Below are positions 46,516 to 58,563 of a stretch of 64,000 nucleotides of DNA, piece by piece; positions within the stretch are counted from its first letter, which is position 1, and every line of letters starts with the position of its first letter. The translations under genes were made by a program, and so were the position numbers. The notes under the pieces were generated by a model. It was not told the origin of the DNA. It searched no databases and saw only the letters and a list, made by a program, of their open reading frames with translations. The stretch is from Panicum virgatum (taxonomy: Eukaryota > Streptophyta > Magnoliopsida > Poales > Poaceae), in the NCBI RefSeq assembly GCF_016808335.1, contig NC_053146.1, positions 9,803,015 through 9,867,014 of the forward strand, in the 5' to 3' direction.

Positions 46516-48827
46516 ATGCCGGGCGGCGGACTTCAACGATCGGTCGCCTCACTGTACAGAAGAATGATGCCACACTCGGATGCTTGTGAGGGCTCCGATA
46601 GGAGTTCCGGGTTGGGGCGAGGCAAGGGTCAAGGGAAAGGGTGAACCCAAGAGGGGTCGAGGGAAGGGTGGAGGCAGGAGACGTCGAGAGCCTTCACCTG
46701 TATCACCGTCTCAGGAGGAGGAGAAGGAGAAGGAGGAGCCTGCCCAGGACCAGGAGCCGAAGCGGGAGGAGGAGGAGTGGCAGGCGGACGCGCAGGAGGA
46801 GGAGGGGGAGTCGTCTGAGGAGGACACGGCCGAGTATACCTCTACGCCGGCTGTCTGGTTGCGAGGTCCTTCGCGACTCCCAGATAGGCCGATACCTGTT
46901 GCCTTGTGCCCGCTGATTCGACCGAGCGGGGATATGTAAGTAATTTGACATGTTATTACTATTCATTTCCTAACTCGAAAATCACGGTACAAACTAATAT
47001 TTTCTCTTAATCACTTTTGCAGGAGTTGGACTGTCCTCAGTGGCGGTGCTCACAAACGCAAGGTCAACGGCATTCTAAGTCTTTTGTGCAGGGACCACTT
47101 TCCAGGCTTGGTCCACTATCAAGGACGGTACGAGCCGGCCTGGACGTGGGACCACTACATCGCCGCCAATAACGATCAGTTGGATCGGAGCGTCAGAGTC
47201 TTTGAGAACAAGGCGGAGTGGGTAAAGGCCGAGCTCTGGGTAAGCTTTCCCCGGCAAAAAATGGTCAATACATCACATTCATTGAACATTTTGTTAATAA
47301 TGACATGATCCATCGTCTTTATATGCAGGATTTTTACAGGTGTGACGAGGGATACGAGGAGCGGGCGGCGATTGTGGCTCACAATCGATGCGTTAAACTC
47401 GTGAAGGACATGCATTATGAGGCGCAAGTCTAGTGCGTCATCAACTATTGTGCACATTTCCTAAAGCAGAAGATCGGGAATACTGAGGCGAGGGATTTGA
47501 AGCTGACCCGAGAGCAATATTTACAAGTAAGTTCAAATTTATTGTAAGATGAAAAACATCGTTAAATGTCTCTCTTCTTACATGTCATGCGTTTGATCAC
47601 ATGTAGGTTCCTGCGTGGTGGTGTCGTAATGACACCGTGTGCTGGGAGCGTATAGTGGACAACTGGTTCGACCCCGAGTGGCAGGCTTTGCACGACGCTG
47701 GCCGGCAGCGGCGATTACTGATGCCAGGTCCAGCTCACCATCAAGGCAGCCTCAACAACGATGAGTGCAGGGCTAGATGGGTACACACTACACAGACTCA
47801 TTTCTCTAATCTAACGTTCAATTCAGCATAATTTGTAATCAACTTCTTCCTTTTTCGTAGTCGTCCTCACATGAAGGCCAGGAGTGCAATCCGTTCGTGG
47901 GATGGGCTCTGGCCCGCAAGGGCAAGGTGACATCCAACGTCACCTACAACCCTGACGACCCACCCTCGGCGTACAGCAACCCGTCCGTCCACAGTCGTAT
48001 CCAGGCGTACACAGAGATGGGAAGACAGGTCCATGGGCCAGACTGGGATCCGAGCTCGCAGCCCCTTGATGGAGAAGTCATTATGAGGGTGGGAGGAGGC
48101 AAGAAACATGGGCGCTACTACATTGGCGATGGCCTTGTAGACACGGCCAACACTCCCACCCTCTCCCAGATTCGAGCGAGGAGCACGGCCAATAGCCCGG
48201 CCATACGCCCACGGTTGTCCGCGTCGCAGCTCCAAGTGCAGGAACTTCATGTTATTTCTTATTTATTCATAGTTCTTTTGTTTTGTACATATATTTGCTT
48301 TGCATTGTAACATTGTCATGAACTATTGTAGCACCAAATGCAAGCGCAACAGGCGGCGTACGAGGCGGCGTTGGCCGAAGAGAGGAGGATACGACAAGAG
48401 AACGAGCAGAAGCAGGCGGCCGAGATGACCCAGATGTACAACTACATTCAAAGTCTTTCTGTCCAAATGGGTAATCCCATCCCAGCCTTCCCTGTGGCTC
48501 CTGCTCCTACTACTCCTCCGGTGAGTATCTTGAAAACCCTTTAGTTTCTTTTGAAGTATTAGATACTTAGAGAACTTTAGACTTAGAGACTGTGACTTAT
48601 ATTACTCACTTTACGATTTAGGGGACCTACATATTTAGACTTGTTTAGATTATAACTTGAGAACTTGGTTTTTGTCTCACCTGCAATTTACTGTCTTACA
48701 TTTTTTGCAGAATCTATCGACGGCATCGAATACGCCAGACTTGTCGCCGGCCATCTCACCGACGCTCCCACAGCAGTTGTTCCCACCTCAGTTCGGCGGC
48801 CCACCACCGTTCGACGGCCCACCATAG
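46516..48827 (+). pseudogene. Ptta/En/Spm-type CACTA protein (Transposase_24-like), multi-exon, broken
   Basis: Starts MPGGGLQRSVASLYRRMM at 46516. Successive exons carry an Arg/Glu-rich segment (to 46938), then the conserved block GGAHKRKVNGILSLLCRDHFP and WTWDHYIAANNDQLDRSV (about 47024-47238), YEERAAIVAHNRCVKLVKDM (47330-47526), VPAWWCRNDTVCWERIVDNW (about 47609-47778), NPFVGWALARKGKV with RIQAYTEMGRQVHGPDWDP (about 47863-48235), a coiled coil (EERRIRQENEQKQAAEMTQM) and a Pro-rich end (stop 48825-48827). TGA near 46646 and TAG at 47431-47433 break it. Proteins of this type are thought to bind subterminal repeats. Confidence 0.75.
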
Positions 48828-49104
48828 TCATAAACTTGTTTATTTCAATATTTATGGATTTGTGAACATCTGGATATGTATTTGTGAACTTCTGGATATG
48901 TTGTGAACTTCTGGATATGTTGTGAACTTGTAGGACTTTGCATTGTACTTCTGGATGTGTTTGAAGTTATTTGTGGCTAGTTGTGATATATATATTGTGA
49001 TATATAGTGCTTGTGATGTTTGTTGTGATATGTAATGCCTGTGATATATATGTTGTGATATGGGGTCCTTTATACGTGAAAAACAAAAAAAATAGGATTT
49101 GTTT

Positions 49105-49660
49105 GGTCACTTTGCCGTGTGCCAGGGACTAGGCACACGGCAAAGTGACCATTTGGCCAGCCATGAACAACAAGTTCGCCGTGTGCCAAGACTGGGCACA
49201 CGGCGAACTGACCATTGTGGCGAACTGACCATTGTTCGCCGTGTGCCAGGGAAAAGGCACACGGCGAACCTAAACACTTTGCCGTGTGCCAAAACACTGG
49301 GCACACGGCGAAGAGCTCTGCTGCTGGGCCCCGCGTGACCAAGTTCGCTGTGTGCCTATCCAGGTGGCACATGGCGAAGTGGGAAATTTCGCCGTGTGCC
49401 ACTTCCTGGCACACGGCGAAGTCTTCTATCACGCCGTTAGGCCGTCCTCACGATGTCAATGTCTTTTTTTTTTGCCGTGTACCCTTGGATACACACGGCG
49501 AATGTGTTTGCCGTGTGCCCGATAAATGGCACACGGCAAACTAGGCCTTTGCCATGGCTAGCGCTGCCGTTGGGGGTTCACCGTCGGCCACCGACGGCGA
49601 AAACTTCGCCGTGTGCCTACTAAGCCTTTGCCGTGTGCTTGGTGCATATGGCGAATTAGC
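49105..49660. repeat. Subterminal inverted repeats of the CACTA element
   Basis: Roughly a dozen TTCGCCGTGTGCC / GGCACACGGCGAA pairs, many facing each other as short hairpins, next to the 3' end. Two or three matching copies lie at the 5' end (44740-44815). Confidence 0.9.
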
Positions 49661-49712
49661 CAATTCCGGTAGTGAAGATGCTTTTGCGTGATATGCGAAT
49701 CACTTTGGGAGC

Positions 49713-50379
49713 CTACATAAGAGTAAACTAACATAGTTGGAAGCTGCATGCGTATCTGTATGATTGAAGAAACTGATAAATAAAATAATATAAAGGAAGG
49801 CGTAGTGTGCTATCTATATACTGGTGCTGTAGGTAAAAAGATACATTGGGTACCGCTGTATGGGCATCAGCATTCTGCGCAGCCTGTGAGGAGGATTCTC
49901 CAATCACACTTCTCCCATTGTTCATTTTCTATTGAAAATTGAAGCGCTAGTTATATGTTGCACAAAGGAAGAGCATACATAAGTAAACATTCCATCTATA
50001 AGTTAGGCAATAGGAAAAAGGGGGAAATTCTAATAAACACATTGACGATGGATCATATATGCATGCTCAGAAAAGAGAGAAGAGTAAAGAGACAATTATA
50101 AGCACGTGAAAATATCTTTGCACCCTTTTTATGTCGCAGATTTGGGCATGTGGAGCAAGCATTATTCTTTTGTTCCTTTGGTCTAGAAATAGTGGGAAGA
50201 CGTTTGAGAGGATAATAAATTACCTAGTACACGAGTGCTGGGCTGGATGCGGCAGATCAGTGAGAAGCAAGTGTTGTAACCTGCTCTATAAATATCTATA
50301 AATAGGCATGGAAGGTGCGCCTGCAATATATGAACAATTTGTGGATTGATTGAGACATGAGCTAGCAGCGTAGCATCTA
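49713..50379. other. Intergenic, nothing recognised
   Basis: Host sequence upstream (minus) of the broken gene and upstream of the MITE. No gene recognised. Confidence 0.5.
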
Positions 50380-50710
50380 GGCCCTGTTTGGTTTACGTGT
50401 AGTACTAGCACATATTTCTCGAGAAAAGAATCTTTAATGCATGGAGTACTAAACGAAGTTTATTTGCAAAATCTTTTCACGGATGGGTGTAACTTTTCAC
50501 GACGAATCTAATGATAGTAATTAATCGATGATTGGCTACAGTGATGTTACAGTAACCATCCTCGAATCGTGAGGTCAAAGGCCTCATTAGATTCGTCTCG
50601 CGAAGTAGAACACGGCTGTGAATTAGTTTTGTAAATTGTCTTTATTTAGTACCCTTAATTATTGGTCAAAATTTTTGTACTACTTGTGCTAACCTAAACC
50701 AAACAGCGCC
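50380..50710. mobile_element. MITE with GGCCCTGTTTGGTTT ends (TSD CTA)
   Basis: Ends GGCCCTGTTTGGTTTA and TAAACCAAACAGCGCC, flanked by CTA on both sides. The interior shares ACTAAACGAAGTTTATTTGC and GACGAATCTAATGA with the element at 39389-39735, so both belong to one family. Confidence 0.8.
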
Positions 50711-51229
50711 CTAGCATGCAGTGCAAACTGCAGCGGTGCATGTGATGTGACACAACACTTGATTGGTGCATGTGTGATGTGACGCAACAAAACTACACTA
50801 TTAATAAATACACAGGAACCAACTTTCCTATATGAAACAATGTTGCGGACTGAGCATGACACACGTTTCTCTTTGTGTCTCCAAGTAGCACAGGGAGGAC
50901 ACATACTTCAAAGCCTATAAGAAGGGCACGCCTGATGGGGGGAATAGCAAGAAAAGCCCTCAACGCACCCACCCCTGCAATAGGGAACGAGTAGAGGTAT
51001 GTTTAATTATAACTACTGCATTTCTATATTCTTATATTACCTATGTTCATTAAATTTATAGTTGGTCATTATTACATTTATATTTTTAAAAGTAGGCGCA
51101 GGCTGTAGCCATTATCATTTTCCTGGGATATTTTTTTTTGAAAATATTATTTTGTCATATACTCAGCTTGGATCATACAAACATACACTATATACGCCTT
51201 CTATTTTCTGTTTCAGTTCAAGCCTGAAT

Positions 51230-51799
51230 ATGACCTTGAGTTACGTGAAGATCCTAGCACGAGTTGTGAATGAACTTGGACTGAGGGCACCCAAAATAGC
51301 ATATGAGAAAAGAGCTAACGGAACCTTCCATGCTGTTATAGAAGTGCACCTTGTCAACTGGACATCTTGGGGATTTCGTGGCCCACGGGAATTTAAAGCA
51401 ACTTCTTCCATTTCCGCTAGAACAGCTATTAGGAAAGCTGCTTATAATGTTGTCCAGCGTTTGGAGAAATCTGGCCTCGTTAAAATCAGGGACTTTAGAG
51501 GGAAGGTTTTGAAGCTGTGGAAGAAAAGAGCCATGGAGATAGCAAAAATATGCAAGGAAGTTGTTGAAGAAAGAGATGAGCTTGAGAGAGATTTCACATT
51601 CCTCCAAAATAATCGTGCTAGGCTGCTTATAGAAAATGGTAAAATGAAAGGAAAAATGACAAGGCTCAAGAAGAAAGTATCATGTGCAATGGTCATTAAA
51701 GAAGAAAATGCCAGGCTGATTGCTGAAAACAAGGATCTACAGGCAGAAATTAGAGTTCTGAAGAAGCGGCTATCAGAAACTAAGAATGGAGATATGTAA
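51230..51799 (+). CDS. Small protein: possible dsRBD-like domain plus coiled coil
   Basis: 189 codons, MTLSYVKILARVVNELG to a stop at 51799, without internal lesions. Residues about 1-85 (APKIAYEKRANGTFHAVIEV, ARTAIRKAAYNVVQRLEKSG) have the helix-beta-beta-beta-helix rhythm and the final Ala-rich helix of a double-stranded-RNA-binding fold, but key lysines are not clear. Residues about 115-189 form a long heptad-like coiled coil (KEENARLIAENKDLQAEIRV). The ATG at 51230 was chosen because an acceptor (TTTCAG, 51211-51216) lies just upstream, and a 5' UTR exon with donor GAG|GTATGT ends near 50997. The family is not recognised; probably grass-specific. The broken minus-strand gene at 44150-49712 may be a relative. 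Confidence 0.6.
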   Translation: MTLSYVKILARVVNELGLRAPKIAYEKRANGTFHAVIEVHLVNWTSWGFRGPREFKATSSISARTAIRKAAYNVVQRLEKSGLVKIRDFRGKVLKLWKKRAMEIAKICKEVVEERDELERDFTFLQNNRARLLIENGKMKGKMTRLKKKVSCAMVIKEENARLIAENKDLQAEIRVLKKRLSETKNGDM

Positions 51800-52740
51800 G
51801 CATTTTCAAGTATCTAGAATTAATCTGTCAGTCATGAAGTCAGAAAGTTAAGCTGATTAGTACTAAGTTGCTGGCGTATATCGCGAGGGCTAGCTAGTAG
51901 TGATAAATGGACACTGTGTGACACTCCTTTGTAAAATTCACCGTGCAGAGGTGGATTCAATCATTATGTATGGCAACGTGCATGGCATGTCCAATCTAGG
52001 TGTGCTGTAATAATGGAGGAGATAGTTTGGATCCAAGACAAGATACATCCATGCCTCACGTGCCCGAATTGCTTAAATTTTTTCCCATTAACACAGTTAT
52101 TAGCCGCAAATCCAATTCTACGTGTGAGCGCTGGCAGGCGCCCGGCGTCCGCGCGATCGATTTCGGACCGAGCTGCTCGCACGCCAATAAGCCACGAGTG
52201 TGGAACCTAAGCTCGATTTCCTGTCTCACACCACATCAAAACTCACCCCATAAAATCCATTTGAACCCAACCTGACAGGCCTAGGTCATATTTTGGGTCA
52301 TCAATTGTGACCAACTTGCATTCTGAATGGCTTGTTTCGATGTGCTTGTCCGGGCACTAATTGTTTCCTAGTGTGCAACTTTACCTAACGCTGCACTTTC
52401 TGGGTGCATACTATTTTTGGTACAAAGACTGTGCAACAAAGGACACTATTTGCTCATAGTGAAACTGAATAGTTGATGGAATCCATGCCTCGCATGCACG
52501 ACAAATGAATGGTAAACTGCTGGGCTCCATGAGATGAAAAGCAGTACCCACGTGCACTTAGCAGATAAATACAAGTGTAACTCTTTCCTCTATGTTTCTT
52601 TTCACTTGGTGATATTTGTAGAGCTACCTAGATTTGAAAAGAAATACTCGAACCAATAAATTGGTTGCTAGACAAAAAAAAAACTTCTCAAACCATTACT
52701 GAGGGACCTTTAATAAGTTGGTAATGACTTCTTGACAGCC
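51800..52740. other. Intergenic, nothing recognised
   Basis: 3' flank of the small gene, then AT-rich sequence without features I can support. Confidence 0.5.
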
Positions 52741-53400
52741 GGCCGTATTCTCGTTTAGTGGAATGGCCGGCTGCATCCACCGTCCATCCACCATCCAACA
52801 ACTGCAGCACCAATACAACATGCCTGATTTAATTTCTCTTTCCACTTCCTCCATCCCCGATGCCCGTACGTCTCGCTTCCTCTTTCCCCATTTTCTCTGC
52901 CTCTCCAAGCCCCTTCTCTCTCAGCCACTCGCCGCCGGCGAGGAGGCTCGGCCCCGCGCTCGCTCGCGGTGGTTGGATTGTGCCAGTGTGGGTGGGGCGG
53001 CCTGATCTGAGCGTACGCCGCATGACCCGCGATCTGCTTGTGGAAGTGCTAGATCCCGCCTAGGCGGCTTCGCATCTACGGGAGGGGTGCGGGACCTAGG
53101 TAACCAGCGCATGGTGGTTGCCGGATTTCGAATGCTGTCACTCCAACCCTTGTCATCTCCTTCGCGATGCTTGTAGGGAGCTCGTCGCTCTTGGGGTAGC
53201 TCGAGATCCACCTGAGTCGTGCTTCCGCCTGATGGTGGATCCGTCGGAGCTCGCAATATCCCAGCAGGGCTGCTCCAATCGACACCCATGGCGACCTCCT
53301 TTGCGCGTTGCTAGCGACTAGTGGAACGCCGCAAAGCAGCTCGGTGGAACCAGCAAGGAAGTGGTGGCGATTCGGCTGGTAAGCTCTACTATGCTTTGTG
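52741..53400 (+). other. GC-rich tract with a possible decayed exon
   Basis: GC-rich with short open frames. One plus frame ends TSKEVVAIRL at a donor-like GTAAGC near 53379. The sequence could be a first exon of a lost gene. No domain is recognised. Confidence 0.3.
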
Positions 53401-56400
53401 GTCATGCATGCGTCATGGTAGTTAGATGCATTTCTCCATCAGTTGTTCTGAACCATCAATTCTACCACCACCCTGCTTTGTGCGCCTGTGCCTAGAGCAC
53501 ACTAATGGAGGAATTGACATGTTTCCCGGCCAGATTTAGCCATCCAGGTGGTGATTATAGTTAGAGTTAGGATGACATTGCTAATTGCTCTCAAAAGGAG
53601 TTCCAAAGTGCGGACTGCTAATTTAGTCAGTGAGCTAAATTGGGTGGACATTATCCATCCGGAGATAAAATTAGACAAGATGGTGAAATGAATTCTTTAT
53701 GAAAGTCTCACGTGATTTTAACTATTTGTCTAAGTGACTTTAACTATCTAATCTTTTTTTTCCTTCCTCCATCCCCGCTGCTCCCTCTTTCTCTTTTCTC
53801 ATTAAAATGCTTAACTAATATCACTAAAATGCTTGTTACTTTGTTCATTGATCGAGTATCTGATCTAGTACAAATCCTAGTAATAGATTTACATGCACCA
53901 AATGCTCTTTATATATTCTTTTCCTAAGTTTTAGTTTTCATATATGACCTGTCAAAGCTCTTAAGTTCTTTATTTTGCTTATTAGTTCTTTCCCTAGCAC
54001 TGCTGGTGCTCATTGCTGATTCACAAGCCCACTATAATACCCAGAAATTATAGTTTTAACTGTATTTTTAATCTTTAAGCTAATCCTTTCATTCTTTTTC
54101 TTATTTAGTTGTAGTTTATGCAATGGCTAGATGACAAAAGCGTTAACAAGGCACTATGTCATCATCTACCATGGTACGCATTATTACACTATCTGCAAAA
54201 TATGTTGAAGGTAGCAAGTTATGTGTCCTAGTATTTTCTGCGAGGCAACACTTTTGTTGTAAGATATTTGTTATGTGTAATAACATGGCTTTTAAATGGC
54301 TCCTAGAACCCTACTATATCTTTTAGTTTTAGTTTTGTTGTCTTATTTCTCTGTTCAGATTAAAGGATAAGGACATTAGCCAATAACATGGAGTTTATTT
54401 AGGCAATTTATAGGTAGGACTTTGGCAATAATATTATTATAGATGAGCAATAATATGGTTCATAATAAGCATATTCCCCATATGCAACAACAAAAATATC
54501 AACACTAGGAGTGCAAATTTTTTACTTGATGATCCCTGATGTCCTAAATGAAGCATGGATATGCTATTTTTATTCAAATTTGCATGGGGGTGGCACTGTC
54601 ATCAGTATAACTATACTATCTGCAAAATATGTTGTAGATAGCAAGTTATGTGTCCTACTATTTTATGCGAGGCAACATTTTAAGATAATTGTTGTGCATA
54701 ATAATATGGATTTTCAATGCCCCCGGAACCATCTTTTAGTTTTGTTGTCTTTTTTCTATGTTTAGATTAAAGGATAAGGACATTAGCCAATAATATGGAG
54801 TTTATTTAGGCAATTTATAGGTAGAAATTAGGCAATAATATTATTATAAATGAGCAATAATATGATTCCCAATGAGCATTTTTCCCATATGTAACAACAA
54901 AAGTATCAACACTAGGAGTGCAAATAATTTACTTGATGATGCCTGATGTACTAAAAGAAGTCTGGATGTGCTATTTGCCTATTTTTGTTCAGATTTGCAT
55001 GAATGGGAAAGCAAGGGGCGAATTTGAGCGATGTTATGCGCCATTTTTTCAAATTCTAGTTATCCTTTTCTCTTTTCTTCCTTGATTTCCTGATGAACTG
55101 AAACCAACATTATTAGGTGGTTTTGGGTAGTTAAGTTGTTTTCTACTTGCACCATGTTGCTTAATTGGATTGCCTATAATTTACAGTAGTTTCACCCCTT
55201 TGCTTCAGGGTGACAGGAACATCAATAGCTCCATTCCTCTTGTTTGGTTGAGTAGCAGCGGCGGTAGGAGTTGTTTTGTCGTCGCAACAGCTACAATACC
55301 TATCACCATCAGCTTGGGTAGGTTAACAGATTAGCGCTCCAGCAAGGTTTCAGATATAAGGTAGGTATATGGATTTTCAATTTCACGCTATAGTAATGCT
55401 AGTGCTAGTTCCATTATTTAATAATCATTGTTTGCTTGCTTTGGCAGGTCAATTGAGTAGTTCATTAGTTTATTCATCAAAATGAATTTTCTATCTATGA
55501 ATTAAATGCTACTTCTGTGTGGATGAGAAGAGCAACTAAAGAATGATGAGATGAGAAGAACTACTTTATGTGGATGTTCTGTCTATGAAGTAAAATGCTA
55601 CTTTTGCAGGAATTTCATTTCGATTTTCCCTGTTTCAATGAAGAAACAATATTGTTTTGAACCAGGTTCATTTGCTTGTACATTTATTCTAAATTGCTTA
55701 TGAGTAAGTATAATATGCTTTTAGATTTTAACAAAAATGCTTCTCACTTTAAAGAGATCCAAATATATCGAAGTGAGATCTTGTATTAAAGTTTTTGTTT
55801 AGGTCAATGCAACGGTACAATCATATTTGAATTTTATTGCTCAGCTGTAAAGTTACGTCTTTTTTCAACTTGTGACTTGTTTCTTGGCGGGAATCTTGTG
55901 GGGGCCCACTGGGCACCGATGGAGTGATTTGTGCATGCAAAAACACGCTAATATAAGATTTTGCCAGAAAAGAAAAAAAAATAATAGCAGAGGGTTTTAA
56001 TTTTCAAAAATGGAAAGGCCGTAAGACCAGACGAATTAGCCAGGCCCTAATAAGTTTTGTCTCTATTACTAATGAGCTCTGTAATTCAAAGAATAATTGG
56101 TTCCCATCTGAACACCTGTTTCCAATTAACTGTCTAACATACTGGGTTTAACCCACCAATAGCCATGACGCGGTGCCCACCGTCGGCTAAAAAAAATATG
56201 ATGCAGTGCGTAGCAGCTTTTAGGAATCCGACAATAGCTTTTTCCAAGACCCCCTAATATAAGACATTAAAGTCAACACATTCTATAGTTACACACGTAG
56301 GCAAAATTCCCTATAATGTGGAATGGTCTTTCCAGGTAGATTGGGGCACATTGACACCTCTAGATAGAATACGCGAGCAAGAACTAAAAATATATCACAT

Positions 56401-56558
56401 GCAAAGTGTGGTAACAAAGACTAAAGATACTCGTGATTAGCAACCAAGTGCACACACATGCATAATGATGCCTGCCTTAAAGCATCGTCCACTAAGTCCA
56501 ATTGCAAAGGTTATTAGGAATGTGTACATGGGACGCCTAACATAGAAGCTAATAACCT
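53401..56558. other. AT-rich intergenic stretch
   Basis: No gene recognised. It contains the tandem duplication annotated separately and a G-run (56588 onward belongs to the solo LTR). Confidence 0.6.
54188..55010. repeat. Tandem direct duplication, about 420-bp unit
   Basis: 54188-54590 and 54610-55010 share long runs such as GCAAGTTATGTGTCCTA, GATTAAAGGATAAGGACATT and TATCAACACTAGGAGTGCAAA, in the same order with moderate divergence. Non-coding. Confidence 0.85.
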
Positions 56559-58290
56559 TGAGGGACCGAAACTGGCGACCGAGGGGAGGGGGGGGGGGGG
56601 GGTTTGAATGAGAGCCGATCAAAATTTCTTTCGAAATCGATCCGTCGGCCTATATCCCGAAAATCACCACAAACCCTCAAATCCTAGATGAGGTGTGGAG
56701 TAGTTATAAAAGAGCTAAACCAACACAAATCACCCCTAGGAACGAGCGAGAGAAAGCACGGAAGCGATCGAGAAAAACTGCAGATCTAGCAGTCAGGGAC
56801 CGGTCAGACCGCTTGCTCTGGGCGGTCAAACCGGTCGGGCTGGATTTGAAATTCTAGACCTGTCAGACCGGTTGCTCCGACCGGTCAGACCGGTTGCTGC
56901 GACCGGTTAGACCGCTTCTGCTCAGAACAGAATTCTATCCCGCGAACTCGAGGTGATTTCAAGATTACTCGTTCAAATCATCACCAAATGGTCTCAAAAT
57001 TTGCAGGGAGGTTCCTGGGATAGAGACGAACCTCTCCACAAAAGGAATCAACCCAAAACGCAAAGGATCACAAGAATTTCATGGGGGAAAGAGGTAAAAG
57101 AGGGTTTTCTAAAAACTCCAAAAACCTCAATCCGAGGGACTCGTGATTCTCGGGGGTTTAGCTCTAGGCTAGATGGTCGAGAAGCAAATCACGGAGTCCC
57201 TAAACCCACCAAGAGAAAGCTTTAATCTCAAAAAACCACTAAAAGAGAGGAAATCAATCCATGGACAAAAGATGAACGGGAACACAAAAGAGCTGCTCAA
57301 AAGGGTCCTCGATTACATTCAAATTCATCGTGATTTATAGAGGAATTTACCTATACAAGAGCTAGACCTCCACCCATTCATCCACCCTCTCAAATTTGTG
57401 GACCTAGCTATAATCTAGACCACGTTTTCCATGGAGACCTCGGCCTAACCCTAGAACAGAGAGAGGAGCAAGGAAAAACAGAAAATGACTCGTGGCTTGG
57501 AGGCTCCCCTATCCAAGGGGCAGGTCAGATGTATTTATACGACCTCGGGGGCGACCGATCAGACCGGTCTCACAGACTGGTCAGACCGGTTCCTTCCAGA
57601 AATGACCTCCACCCTGACTCGTACACTAAAACGCCCGTAGGGGCAAAATCGGAAAGGGTACAAGATCTCATCCGACGGCGGAGTTTCTTTTTTCGACTCG
57701 AAGCCTTCTCCGCGATGCCGCCACGTCGATGCAGATCTGATCCGCGGTTTTGAGGGGTCCGCGAAACCCGGTGAGATGACCGGTTTTGTGAAAACCGCCA
57801 AAACTCCACGCGCGGGAAGATTCCCGCCTCCACGCCGTGGCCCTGGACGCCGTTCCCGCCTCGGCCTTCTGGCGGCCCTATACGCCGCCCGACGCCCGTC
57901 ACCTCCTCGCACGCAGCGAGGCCCTAGACGTCGTCGACGCCCGTCACCTCCGCCAGTCCCGAGACCGACGCCCGTGCCTCCACGACTTGGCGTCTTCAAC
58001 CGCCGTCCGCCAGCTTGGTTTTGTGGCGCAAACCAAGAAACCCATCATCCACCGGTGCTTGCGCCCTCGATCCAGGAGTGGACGCCACAGCTGCCGCCCG
58101 GCCCGAGCTCCGGTCCCGGCTGCCCTTCACCGCCGTCCACCGCACGGTCCATCGGCCACAGCACCTCCACGGCAGCTCACCGTCGACACTCGATGCCCAT
58201 GTACCTGCAACCAAAGACCAAGCACACGATCACACCGCACGGTTGACAATTCACTCATCACAACCAGGAGTGAGTACTGCTCATTCCTCA
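56559..58290 (-). mobile_element. Solo LTR, same family as the 20878-25613 element (TSD AACCT)
   Basis: 1732 bp, TGAGGGACC...CATTCCTCA on the plus strand, flanked by AACCT at 56554-56558 and 58291-58295. The minus strand matches the 3' LTR at 24043-25613 from TGAGGAATG through the GC-rich part to GGTCCCTCA. It includes several GACCGGTCAGACCGGTT motifs (56795-56920, 57555-57595) and a long G-run near 56585. No internal region remains, so it arose by LTR-LTR recombination. Confidence 0.9.
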
Positions 58291-58563
58291 AACCTTCTAG
58301 ACAGCGAAACAAAATTAGTATATGGTGTTTACTATACTGTAATGACATGTCTTGACATGACTCCTACTGACCATGAACATTGAACGGTAGGTTGATGTTT
58401 CCTCGGTAAATGCCCATGCAACTGTTGCGAAATAGTTTGGAATGGGAGCTTGAGCAACAAGGCCGCACAAACTGTAGTTTTGACCATGTAAACAAGGAGC
58501 CATCCCTCCACACTATATATAGGGCTGAAGGCAAAACAAGTTAGAGCCAAAAAAATTGCAACG

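Larger units (their letters stand above)
44730..49674 (+). mobile_element. CACTA transposon, both ends present (TSD AAG)
   Basis: 4945 bp between CACTACCGGAAACGG and CAATTCCGGTAGTG, with AAG duplicated at 44727-44729 and 49675-49677. Both ends carry TTTGCCGTGTGCC / GGCACACGGCAAA inverted subterminal repeats. It contains the C-terminal part of TNP2 and a second gene of the Ptta/En/Spm type. The TNP2 core is missing, so it is probably non-autonomous. Confidence 0.93.
44150..49712 (-). pseudogene. Unrecognised plant gene (possibly dsRBD-like), broken by a CACTA element
   Basis: Minus-strand sequence in two parts, 49712-49675 and 44729-44150, joined across the CACTA insertion. It starts at a plausible acceptor (TTATGTAG) with APKVIRISRKSILRQIARKL, continues GIVKVEQTRRIAWLTIEFPP, then DYDAEENVSEMAISHLISQK and VHVDDVNYAAF. 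It ends IVYIGPNPPETRHEEL...TPIGSPIIN at a stop (44150-44152). At least two frameshifts and several stops are present. The alternation of beta-like and helix-like segments resembles the protein at 51230-51799, and I suspect a paralogue. The dsRBD-like reading is inference only. Confidence 0.45.
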
